Shown one piece after another: positions 1-7,700 of a DNA stretch of 11,077 bases. The position numbers and the translations under genes are program-made. Source of the stretch: DATJGR01 sp032124855 (GTDB lineage: Bacteria; Pseudomonadota; Gammaproteobacteria; Pseudomonadales; Azotimanducaceae); NCBI GenBank assembly GCA_032124855.1, contig JAQBCT010000236.1, positions 1-11,077 on the forward strand. Reading direction: 5' to 3'. Position 1 is the stretch's first letter. Every line of letters starts with the position of its first letter. The notes under the pieces are model-generated. The model saw only the letters and a program-made list of their open reading frames with translations, was not told the DNA's origin and did not search any database.

Positions 1-1
1 C

Positions 2-646
2 GATGACGCTCCAGCGCATGCCGCGGGGTTGCAAGCATGGGACCGAATTGTCGCCGTTGATGAAGACCCGATTGAATCATGGGCCGATTGGGTGAGCGTA
101 CTGCGCGCGGCCCCGGATCAGCAGCTGACGGTCACGCTCGAGCGCGCCGGTGCTACGCAACAACGCTGGCTGACGCCCGCCGTACGCGCCGAGGATGGCG
201 GTGCCCCGTACGGTTACGTGGGCGTCGGGCCGGTCGTGCGTGAAGTGTCGTATGGTCCCGTCGATGCCGTGGGGATGGCATTGCGCGAGACAGGTGCGAA
301 GACCGTGCTGACGCTGCAGTTGCTGAAGAAGATGGTCACCGGCCTGGTTTCTGCGCGCAATCTGTCGGGGCCCATCACCATCGCAAAGGTGGCGGGCGAT
401 TCGGCGCGCTCGGGATTAAAGAATTTCCTGCGCGTGCTGGCGTTGCTGAGTATCAGCCTGGGTGTGTTGAATCTCTTGCCGATCCCCATACTCGATGGTG
501 GTCACGTACTGTTCTGTACGGCAGAGCTGATCATTGGCCGCCCGGTGCCCGAGCGCATTCAGGCGTGGGGGATGCAGGTGGGTGTAGCGCTCGTTGGCGG
601 CATGATGTTGCTCGCCGTCTATAACGACATAACAAGATTGTTCTGA
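2..646 (+). CDS. rseP: RseP site-2 intramembrane metalloprotease, C-terminal part (5' truncated by window edge)
   Basis: The frame is open from base 2, so the true start lies upstream; about 214 residues are visible of a family length near 450. RseP is the inner-membrane zinc protease that performs the second cleavage of anti-sigma factor RseA in the sigma-E envelope stress response and clears remnant signal peptides. Seen here: the end of a PDZ domain (around bases 29-210, LQAWDRIVAVDEDPI), the segment GPITIAKVAGDSARSG, a hydrophobic helix, and the conserved NLLPIPILDGGH motif whose Asp codon (494-496) supplies the third zinc ligand. A last membrane helix follows near the C-terminus. The N-terminal HExxH motif is outside the window. 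One oddity is that the PDZ motif usually reading AGD reads AWD (Trp codon near 38-40). It lies 16 nt upstream of bamA in the same direction, the usual order in Proteobacteria. Confidence 0.96.
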   Translation, partial: DDAPAHAAGLQAWDRIVAVDEDPIESWADWVSVLRAAPDQQLTVTLERAGATQQRWLTPAVRAEDGGAPYGYVGVGPVVREVSYGPVDAVGMALRETGAKTVLTLQLLKKMVTGLVSARNLSGPITIAKVAGDSARSGLKNFLRVLALLSISLGVLNLLPIPILDGGHVLFCTAELIIGRPVPERIQAWGMQVGVALVGGMMLLAVYNDITRLF

Positions 647-650
647 TCTG

Positions 651-656
651 AAGGGG
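651..656 (+). promoter_or_regulatory. Shine-Dalgarno of bamA, decides a TTG start
   Basis: AAGGGG lies 6 nt before TTG 663 and 18 nt before the next in-frame candidate, ATG 675. The spacing favours TTG as the bamA start. The nearer ATG at 671 is out of frame. Confidence 0.7.
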
Positions 657-662
657 TCCACA

Positions 663-2993
663 TTGGCGGGATGGATGAAGCGATGGCTCGTTGTGGCATT
701 GCTGTTGCCCAAGTTGGTCTACGCGGACGTTTTCGTGGTATCGGACATCCGTATTCAGGGCCTGCAGCGTGTCTCGGCGGGTACGGTATTCAATCTGTTG
801 CCGGTCAACGTCGGCGATACCCTTGACGAAGTCGCGGTGCGCCAGCTGGTCCGGCTGCTGTTCCAGTCGGGGTACTTTCGCGACATCAAGATGATCCGTG
901 ACGGCGATGCGCTGGTGGTGCAGCTCGAAGAGCGCCCGGCAATCGACTCCATCGAGATCGAAGGCAACAAACAAATCAAGACTGAGGCGCTGATCGACGG
1001 GCTCGGCAAACAAGGCCTGAAGGAAGGCGAGATCTTCAAGCAGGCAACCCTCGAGCGCGTCGATCTGGAACTCGAGCGGCAGTACGTCTCACAGGGCCGA
1101 TATGGGGCGAGCATCGACTCGACGGTGGAAGAGCTGCCGCGTAATCGTGTTGCGATCCACATCGACATCAAGGAGGGCAAGTCCTCGTCAATTGGCCACA
1201 TCAATGTCGTGGGTAACACCGCGTTCAACGACGCGCAATTGCTCGACACCTTTGAGCTGAAATATCCCGGTTGGTTATCGTTCATCAAGAATGACGACAA
1301 ATACTCGCGTGAAAAACTGTCCGGCGACCTCGAAAAGCTCGAGTCGTATTACAAAGATCGCGGCTATGTTGAATTCAAGATCGATTCGACTCAGGTGAGC
1401 ATCACGCCCGACAAACGTCGGGTGTACATCACGATCAACATTGCCGAGGGCGGTGTCTACAAGGTCGCCGATGTGGGCCTGGTGGGCGAGCTGCACGATG
1501 TCTCCCCTGAAGGTCTGAAGTCGTTGCTGCTGGTGGCGCCGGGCCAGACATTTTCTGCGGCACTGGTCACTGCGAGCGAAGAGCGTCTCACGCAGGCGCT
1601 GGGCAATTCTGGCTATACGTTCGCCAGTGCGTCCGGCGTACCACAGGTTCATGACGACGGCACGGTCGATGTCCGATTCATGGTGGATGCGGGCAATCGA
1701 TCTTACGTTCGGCGCCTCGAATTTACGGGCAACTCGGTGACGCAGGACGAGGTGCTGCGCCGCGAAATGCGCCAGATGGAAGGCGGCTGGGCATCCACTT
1801 CGCTGATCGAGCTGTCGAAAGTGCGCCTGGAGCGGTTGGGGTACTTCAAGGAGGTCAACGTCGAGACGCCGGAGGCCGAGGGCACGGATGATCAGATTGA
1901 CGTCAAATTCGCAGTCGAAGAACAACCGTCGGGAAGCATCAACGCAACCCTCGGTTACGCGCAGAGTTCCGGACTGATCGTCGGCGCCGGGTATCAGGAG
2001 AGCAATGTATTGGGCACGGGCAACAGCCTGTCGCTGAACGTCAGCTGGAGTCAGTTTCAGCGCGCCGTGGCCTTCAACTACTTCAACCCGTATTACACGC
2101 TGGACGGCATCAGCCGCGGCTATAACCTGTTCTTCCGCAAAACGGACTACAAAGAACAGAACATTGCCAACTATTCGACCGATGCTTACGGCGGCGGCGT
2201 CAACTTCGGTTTTCCGATTGGCGAGACGCAGCGCATCGGTTTTGGCATGAGTCTCGAGCGGACCAAAATCACCGAGGGCTTCTTTTCCTCGCGGGAGATC
2301 GCACAGTACATCGACAATGAGGGCGACACGGCGCTGAACTTCGTCGTGAATCTGTCATGGACCAGTTCGACGCTGAACCGCGGCCTGTTCCCGACGCGCG
2401 GTCGTTCCCAGTCGTTGGGGCTGCAGGCGACAGTGCCGGGCAGTGACCTGCTGTACTACAAATTGAGCTACCAGGATCAGAGCTACTTCAGGCTGACCGA
2501 CTCGTTGACCCTGCATCTGCGCGGCGAACTCGGCTATGGCGATGCGTATGCGGGAACCTATGAACTGCCGTTCTATCAGAACTTCTTCGCAGGTGGCTTC
2601 GGCTCGGTGCGTGGCTTCAAACAGAATACGCTGGGTCCCCGTTCGACCCCGTCGCTGTACGATCCATACACCACCAAAGGCTCGCCCATTGGCGGCAACG
2701 TGCTGGTGGAGGGGAGCGCCGAGATCATCTTCCCGCTGCCATTCATCAAGGACAGCCGCTCAGTTCGCCCGGCAATATTTGTCGACGTCGGCAACGTCTT
2801 CGATACGACATGCCCCGATTACAGCGGCTCCTGTGATTCCCTCGATCTCGATCTGCTGCGCTATTCCAGCGGTCTGAGCCTGACTTGGATCACCGGCATG
2901 GGTCCGTTGACGTTTGGCGTCGCAAAGACCTTCAACACGAACTTTTCTGACGAAGAGGAGTTCTTCCAGTTTGAACTCGGCCGCTCATTCTGA
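663..2993 (+). CDS. bamA: Outer membrane protein assembly factor BamA
   Basis: This is the central subunit of the BAM complex, which folds beta-barrel proteins into the outer membrane. The product has 776 residues (E. coli 810). An N-terminal signal peptide (residues 1-21, probable cleavage VYA|D) is followed by five POTRA repeats at roughly 22-91, 92-172, 175-263, 266-344 and 347-421, then a 16-strand Omp85 barrel from about 424 to 776. The barrel carries the diagnostic loop-6 motif V649-R650-G651-F652 and ends in FQFELGRSF, with the terminal Phe typical of outer membrane barrels. Loop 6 lacks the cysteine pair of E. coli BamA. Instead there is a C-x6-C pair (CPDYSGSC) in a late extracellular loop, a possible disulfide. 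TTG 663 is chosen from its Shine-Dalgarno; ATG 675 would shorten the signal peptide but is also possible. It sits between rseP and skp, the conserved order. Confidence 0.98.
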   Translation: MAGWMKRWLVVALLLPKLVYADVFVVSDIRIQGLQRVSAGTVFNLLPVNVGDTLDEVAVRQLVRLLFQSGYFRDIKMIRDGDALVVQLEERPAIDSIEIEGNKQIKTEALIDGLGKQGLKEGEIFKQATLERVDLELERQYVSQGRYGASIDSTVEELPRNRVAIHIDIKEGKSSSIGHINVVGNTAFNDAQLLDTFELKYPGWLSFIKNDDKYSREKLSGDLEKLESYYKDRGYVEFKIDSTQVSITPDKRRVYITINIAEGGVYKVADVGLVGELHDVSPEGLKSLLLVAPGQTFSAALVTASEERLTQALGNSGYTFASASGVPQVHDDGTVDVRFMVDAGNRSYVRRLEFTGNSVTQDEVLRREMRQMEGGWASTSLIELSKVRLERLGYFKEVNVETPEAEGTDDQIDVKFAVEEQPSGSINATLGYAQSSGLIVGAGYQESNVLGTGNSLSLNVSWSQFQRAVAFNYFNPYYTLDGISRGYNLFFRKTDYKEQNIANYSTDAYGGGVNFGFPIGETQRIGFGMSLERTKITEGFFSSREIAQYIDNEGDTALNFVVNLSWTSSTLNRGLFPTRGRSQSLGLQATVPGSDLLYYKLSYQDQSYFRLTDSLTLHLRGELGYGDAYAGTYELPFYQNFFAGGFGSVRGFKQNTLGPRSTPSLYDPYTTKGSPIGGNVLVEGSAEIIFPLPFIKDSRSVRPAIFVDVGNVFDTTCPDYSGSCDSLDLDLLRYSSGLSLTWITGMGPLTFGVAKTFNTNFSDEEEFFQFELGRSF

Positions 2994-3054
2994 GGTAACA
3001 TGCGCCGCCTTGTGGCCCCTGGGCCCGACTAAAGTCCTTCCCCTACAACCATTT

Positions 3055-3059
3055 AGGAG
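3055..3059 (+). promoter_or_regulatory. Shine-Dalgarno of skp
   Basis: AGGAG lies 7 nt before GTG 3067 and 4 nt before GTG 3064. The two tandem GTG codons are both in frame; the spacing favours 3067. No AUG start has this support. Confidence 0.7.
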
Positions 3060-3066
3060 AATTGTG

Positions 3067-3573
3067 GTGGTTAAGCTGATTCGAATGATGCTGTTCCCGG
3101 TTGTATTGCTGGCCGCTGGCAGTGCGTTCGCAGAATTGAAGATTGCCGTGGTCAACGTGCAGCGTGCCATCGGCGAAACCGATGAAGCCAAGGCATTGTT
3201 CGCGAAACTGGAGAGTGATCTGGGCGCCGATCAGACGTCTGTGCGGAACTTGAATTCCGACATCACCCAGTTGCAGGAAAAGCTCATCAAGGATGGCGAC
3301 GTGATGAGCGATGCCGAGAAGCGCAAGCTGCAAAAGGATATCGAAGACAAGCAACTGGACTATCAGTTCCAGGTGAACAAGTTACAGAAGGCCGTGAACG
3401 AACGTCAGCAGGATATCGTCGGGCAAATGGCGCCGAAGCTCGAAGCAGTGCTGAAAGATATGATCGAACGCGAAAAATACGATCTGGTGCTGCATCGCCA
3501 GAACGTACTTCACGCAGCCCCTGCGCTGGACATCACCGCGCAAGTCACAGAAGCTCTCAACAAGAAGAAATGA
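3067..3573 (+). CDS. skp: Periplasmic chaperone Skp/OmpH family
   Basis: Skp is a trimeric periplasmic holdase that binds unfolded outer membrane proteins leaving the Sec translocon and keeps them soluble until delivery to BAM. The product has about 168 residues. It has a signal peptide with a basic start (VKLIRMM), a hydrophobic core and an AFA|E cleavage site near residue 22. The mature part opens with the family's beta-strand signature LKIAVVNVQRAIGETDEAKA. A long charged helical, coiled-coil region follows (about residues 45-125, rich in K/E/Q/D) and forms the tentacle. The C-terminal strand region contains YDLVLHRQNVLHAAPALDIT. The reading frame stays open upstream into bamA, but the signal peptide and Shine-Dalgarno put the start at GTG 3067 (or 3064). 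It lies 73 nt after bamA, as expected. The next gene should be lpxD but is not. Confidence 0.93.
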   Translation: MVKLIRMMLFPVVLLAAGSAFAELKIAVVNVQRAIGETDEAKALFAKLESDLGADQTSVRNLNSDITQLQEKLIKDGDVMSDAEKRKLQKDIEDKQLDYQFQVNKLQKAVNERQQDIVGQMAPKLEAVLKDMIEREKYDLVLHRQNVLHAAPALDITAQVTEALNKKK

Positions 3574-3579
3574 GATCGT

Positions 3580-3607
3580 CGCGGCGGCATCACATGATGC
3601 CGTCGCG
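3580..3607 (+). repeat. Near-perfect inverted repeat (hairpin) between skp and fabZ
   Basis: The left arm CGCGGCGGCATCA (3580-3592) and right arm TGATGCCGTCGCG (3595-3607) are complementary, with one G-U wobble (3584/3603). This makes about 12 usable base pairs around a 4-nt loop. It starts 6 nt after the skp stop. No T-run follows directly (the next bases are CGAATTTCC), so it is at best an atypical terminator or attenuator. It could also act as an mRNA stability or processing element separating the skp and fabZ messages. It sits exactly where lpxD is expected. Confidence 0.75.
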
Positions 3608-3640
3608 CGAATTTCCGCCAGCGCTGTGACGGGCCCGCCC

Positions 3641-4078
3641 ATGATGGATCTGAAGGAGATTTCGCAATACCTCCCCCATCGATACCCGTTCCTGCTGGTG
3701 GATCGGGTCGTTTCCTTCGTCCCCGGTGAGTCGATTGCCGGCTTCAAAAATCTCACGGCGAACGAGCAATTCTTCAACGGTCATTTCCCGGGCAACCCCG
3801 TCATGCCCGGGGTTCTGATGGTGGAAGCACTGGCGCAGCTCGCGGGCATCCTGGTGCTGAAATCCAAGAACCGCACGCTCGCCGATGGCGCGATCTTCTA
3901 TCTCGGCGGGGTCGATAAGGTGCGCTTCCGCCGTCCGGTGGTTCCGGGCGACCGGCTCGACATGACCGCGCGCCTGTTGGCAAACAGGCGTGGCGTGGCC
4001 AAGTTCGATGCGCAGGCGCATGTCGACGGGACACTTGCCTGCTCAGCCGAGATCGTTTGCGTGGAGAAGAGCGACTGA
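3641..4078 (+). CDS. fabZ: 3-hydroxyacyl-[acyl-carrier-protein] dehydratase FabZ
   Basis: FabZ dehydrates (3R)-3-hydroxyacyl-ACP to trans-2-enoyl-ACP in cytosolic type II fatty-acid elongation, and competes with lipid A synthesis for 3-hydroxymyristoyl-ACP. With start ATG 3641 the product has 145 residues, the normal family length. It begins MMDLKEISQYLPHRYPFLLVD like other gammaproteobacterial FabZ. The hot-dog fold active site is clear: catalytic His48 in NGHFPGNPVMPG and Glu62 in VEALAQ. A later conserved stretch is VRFRRPVVPGDRL. No good Shine-Dalgarno precedes any candidate start (GTG 3626, ATG 3641, ATG 3644), so the start rests on homology. In most relatives fabZ lies between lpxD and lpxA-lpxB; here skp and rnhB are its direct neighbours. 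Confidence 0.97.
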   Translation: MMDLKEISQYLPHRYPFLLVDRVVSFVPGESIAGFKNLTANEQFFNGHFPGNPVMPGVLMVEALAQLAGILVLKSKNRTLADGAIFYLGGVDKVRFRRPVVPGDRLDMTARLLANRRGVAKFDAQAHVDGTLACSAEIVCVEKSD

Positions 4079-4110
4079 ATTGATGACATCGAAATCACGC
4101 CGCCGCTGAC

Positions 4111-4114
4111 AGGA
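4111..4114 (+). promoter_or_regulatory. Shine-Dalgarno of rnhB
   Basis: AGGA lies 7 nt before ATG 4122 and only 1 nt before the alternative TTG 4116, so it supports ATG 4122 as the rnhB start. Confidence 0.65.
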
Positions 4115-4121
4115 ATTGCGC

Positions 4122-4748
4122 ATGGATCTATTCGATGACCAGCCGATGCCGATCCTGATTGTCGCCGGCGTGGACGAGGTGGGGCGCGGTCCGCTGGCAG
4201 GTCCGGTGATCGCAGCCGCTGTCATTCTCGACCCTGCGCGGCCCGTCAGTGGGTTGCGCGATTCCAAGAAGCTGACTGCTGCGCGTCGCGCTGAACTCGC
4301 GCAGCTCATCCACGCGCAGGCGCTCGCCGTCGGTGTGGGTCGGGCTGAGGTTGCGGAAATCGACGAGCTCAACATTCTGCGCGCCACACTGCTGGCCATG
4401 CAGCGCGCTGTGGCCAACCTGTCGATTCAACCGGACGTCGTCTATGTGGATGGCAATGTCACACCAGCGCTACTCGTACCCGCAGTGGCGGTGGTGGGTG
4501 GCGACGACAAGGTGGCGTCGATCAGCGCGGCGTCGATCGTCGCCAAAGTGATGCGAGATGGCGAAATGGATCGTGCCGCGGCGCACTTCCCCAACTACGG
4601 ATTCGAACGCCACAAGGGCTATGCAACCGCCGCGCATCTCGAGGCGCTCGATCGTTTCGGGCCCAGCCCGTTACACCGCCGCAGCTTCGCCCCGGTTCGG
4701 CAAGTGCACGCTGAGTCCGACGGTATCGCGATGTTCGGGGACCAGTGA
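4122..4748 (+). CDS. rnhB: Ribonuclease HII
   Basis: RNase HII cleaves RNA in RNA/DNA hybrids and incises at single ribonucleotides misincorporated in DNA, starting ribonucleotide excision repair. The product has 208 residues, close to the 198 of E. coli. All four metal-binding acidic residues are visible: D18 and E19 in AGVDEVGRGPLAGPV, D110 in VYVDGN, and D128 in GGDDKV. Further family motifs are DSKKLTAARR, SISAASIVAKVMRD, YGFERHKGY and the C-terminal HRRSF. The start is ATG 4122, from a 7-nt-spaced AGGA. The gene lies 43 nt after fabZ, where lpxA and lpxB normally intervene. Its stop (4746-4748) is 2 nt before the dnaE ATG, so the two genes are probably co-transcribed. Confidence 0.97.
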   Translation: MDLFDDQPMPILIVAGVDEVGRGPLAGPVIAAAVILDPARPVSGLRDSKKLTAARRAELAQLIHAQALAVGVGRAEVAEIDELNILRATLLAMQRAVANLSIQPDVVYVDGNVTPALLVPAVAVVGGDDKVASISAASIVAKVMRDGEMDRAAAHFPNYGFERHKGYATAAHLEALDRFGPSPLHRRSFAPVRQVHAESDGIAMFGDQ

Positions 4749-4750
4749 AG

Positions 4751-7700
4751 ATGACTGAACCCTTTGTTCACCTGCGTATTCACAGCGAATATTCCATCGC
4801 TGACGGCTTAATAAAGGTGCAAGGGCTGGCGGCGCAAGCCAGCGCGCTGGATATGCCCGCCGTTGCGATCAGCGACCGGGCGAATCTATTTGGACTCATC
4901 AAGTTCTACGATGCGTGTCGCTCCGAGGGGGTCAAGCCTCTCATCGGTGCCGATCTGACGTTCGTCGATCCGGGCGATGAAAGCCAGACGCCGTATAACT
5001 GTCTGGTGCTGGCCGCGGATGAAATCGGTTACCGCAATATCATCGCTCTGGTATCGCGCACGTATCAGGAAAATGTCCGCAAGGGCACCGTTGAAAGGGC
5101 GTGGTTGGTCGCGCATAGCGACGGTGTGATCATGCTCTCTGGTGCCGCGAAGGGCGACGTGGGTGCCGCGCTTCTGCGCGGCGACGTTGCGCGGGCGAAG
5201 ACGTGCGCTGCGCAGTGGCACGAGGTATTCGGTGACCGCTACTACGTCGAACTGCAGCGCACCCATCGTGACAACGAGGATCGCTATTGCCGCGCTGCTG
5301 TGGACCTTGCGGCGACGCTCGATCTGCCGGTCGTTGCAACGAACGATGTGTGTTTCCTGGCGCGCGACGATTTCGAGGCGCACGAGACGCGCGTGTGTAT
5401 CCAGGAAGGCCGCACGCTGAACGATCCGCGCAGGCCACGTCGCTACAGTGAAGAGCAGTATTTCAAGAGTGCGGTCGAGATGAACGCGTTGTTCGCGGAT
5501 ATCCCGGAGGCGCTGCACAACGCACTCGAAATCGCCAAACGTTGCAGTGTTCGCATTGAACTCGGCAAATACTACTTGCCCGATTATCCGATTCCCGCGG
5601 GTGTGCACCTGGGTGATTATCTGGCGAGCGCAGCGCGCCAGGGACTAGGTGAGCGTCTGGCGCAGAGCGCGCGTCGTGCAATCGAGCTGACCGCAGAGCA
5701 GCGTGACGTGTACAACGCGCGGCTCGATCGAGAACTCGACACCATCAACCAGATGGGCTTTGCCGGCTATTTTCTGATCGTGATGGAGTTCGTCAACTGG
5801 GCAAAGCGTCAGCAGATTCCCGTGGGACCCGGGCGCGGCTCGGGGGCAGGGTCGCTGGTTGCGTATTCGCTCGGCATCACCAATGTTGATCCCCTTGGAT
5901 ACGACTTGCTTTTCGAACGCCTGCTGAACCCGGAACGTGTCTCGATGCCCGACTTCGATATCGACTTCTGCACGGTCGGGCGCGATGCGGTGATTGCCCA
6001 TGTGGCGGAACACTACGGGCACGACCGGGTCAGCCAGATCGCCACATTCGGTACGATGGCCGCTAAAGCCGTGGTCCGCGACGTGGCGCGGGTCCAGGGC
6101 AAACCTTATGGATTGGCGGACCGGCTGTCGAAACTGATTCCGTTCGAAGTGGGGATGACGCTGCAGCGTGCGATGGCCGAGACTGCCGAGCTGCGCGAGT
6201 TCGTCGCCGCCAACGACGAGGTCGGCGAAATCATGGACATGGCCTACAAACTCGAAGGCATTGTGCGCAACGTCGGCAAACATGCCGGCGGGGTCGTGAT
6301 CGCGCCTTCGAAACTCACCGATTTCGTGCCGCTGTACATGGACGATGCAAGCGGCAGCCTCGTGTCGCAGTTCGACAAGGACGACGTGGAGCGGGCCGGT
6401 CTCGTCAAGTTCGACTTCCTCGGCTTGAAGACGCTGACAATCATCGACTGGACGGTGGCGTCCATCAACGATGCGCCCGATGCAAAGACGCAGCCGCTCG
6501 ATATTGCCGACATCCCCCTTGATGATCCGTTGGTGTTCGACTTGCTGAAGAACGCAGAGACCACCGCGGTGTTCCAGTTCGAATCCCGCGGCATGCGCGA
6601 CCTGCTGAAGCAGGCGAAACCGGACCGCTTCGAGGACATCATTGCGCTGACGGCACTGTTCCGTCCCGGTCCGATGGATCTCATTCCGGATTTCGTCCGA
6701 CGCAAGCATGGCCAGGAGCGCGTGGACTATCTGGACCCGCGCCTCGAGCCGATTCTCTCGCCCACGTACGGCATCATGGTCTATCAGGAACAGGTGATGC
6801 AGATCGCCCAGGTGATTGCCGGCTACAGCCTGGGCGCGGCCGATCTCCTGCGTCGCGCGATGGGCAAGAAAAAGGTGGAGGAGATGGCGCAGCAGCGCGA
6901 CATCTTCAAGGCGGGCGCGTTGGCAAATGGTGTCGCGGCCGACAAAGCCGAGCAACTGTTCAGTCAGATGGAGAAGTTCGCCGGGTACGGCTTCAACAAA
7001 TGCCATGCGGCGCCTTACGCGCTGATCAGCTATCAAACCGCGTGGCTTAAGGCGCATCACCCCGAACGCTTCATGTCGGCCGTGCTATCGGCCGATATGC
7101 AGCACACCGACAAGATCGTCATGCTGGTTGAAGAGGTACGCCGCGCGGGTCTGCGACTCGACTCGCCCGACATCAATGTCAGTCGCTTCCGCTTCTCCGT
7201 GCGCGACGCACGAATCGTTTATGGGCTCGGTGCAATTCGCGGCGTCGGCGAGGGTCCGGTTGCGGCGATCTGTGCCAGTCGCGCCGCGGCTGGACCGTTT
7301 CGCGATCTCTACGATTTCTGTTTGCGCATTGATTCGCGCAAGGCCAATCGGCGGGTTGTCGAAGCGCTCATCCGAGCCGGCGCGATGGATGCGTTTGCGC
7401 AAGTCGCCGAGTCGGTAGATGCGGTGCGCTGCCGTTTGCTGGCTGAACTCGACGCCGCCCTGCATGGCGCCGAACAGGATGCGCATAACGCAGCCAGCGG
7501 GATCGACGATCTGTTTGGCGGACCGTCTGCCGTGCAGGCCGACCTGCGCATCAGTCAGACCGTACAGCACGTCTGGACGCGCCGGGAACGGCTCGATGCT
7601 GAGAAGGAGGCGCTGGGTCTCTACCTCACGGGCCATCCGATAGACGACTATCTCGACGAGATTCGCGATTTCTGCCCGATTCGAATCGCGGAGCTGAAGG

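Noticed and set aside
605..662. Sigma-E promoter before bamA (TCTGA at the rseP end)
   Set aside because: TCTGA matches a -10 element but no GGAACTT-like -35 lies at the right distance; the same holds for the bamA-skp gap.
3003..3034. GGCCCCTGGGCC palindrome between bamA and skp
   Set aside because: Short, with a 4-bp stem and no T-run; not distinguishable from chance in GC-rich DNA.
2914..3066. Upstream extension of skp into the end of bamA
   Set aside because: It would bury the signal peptide in the protein; the Shine-Dalgarno at 3055 and the AFA cleavage site fix the start near 3067.
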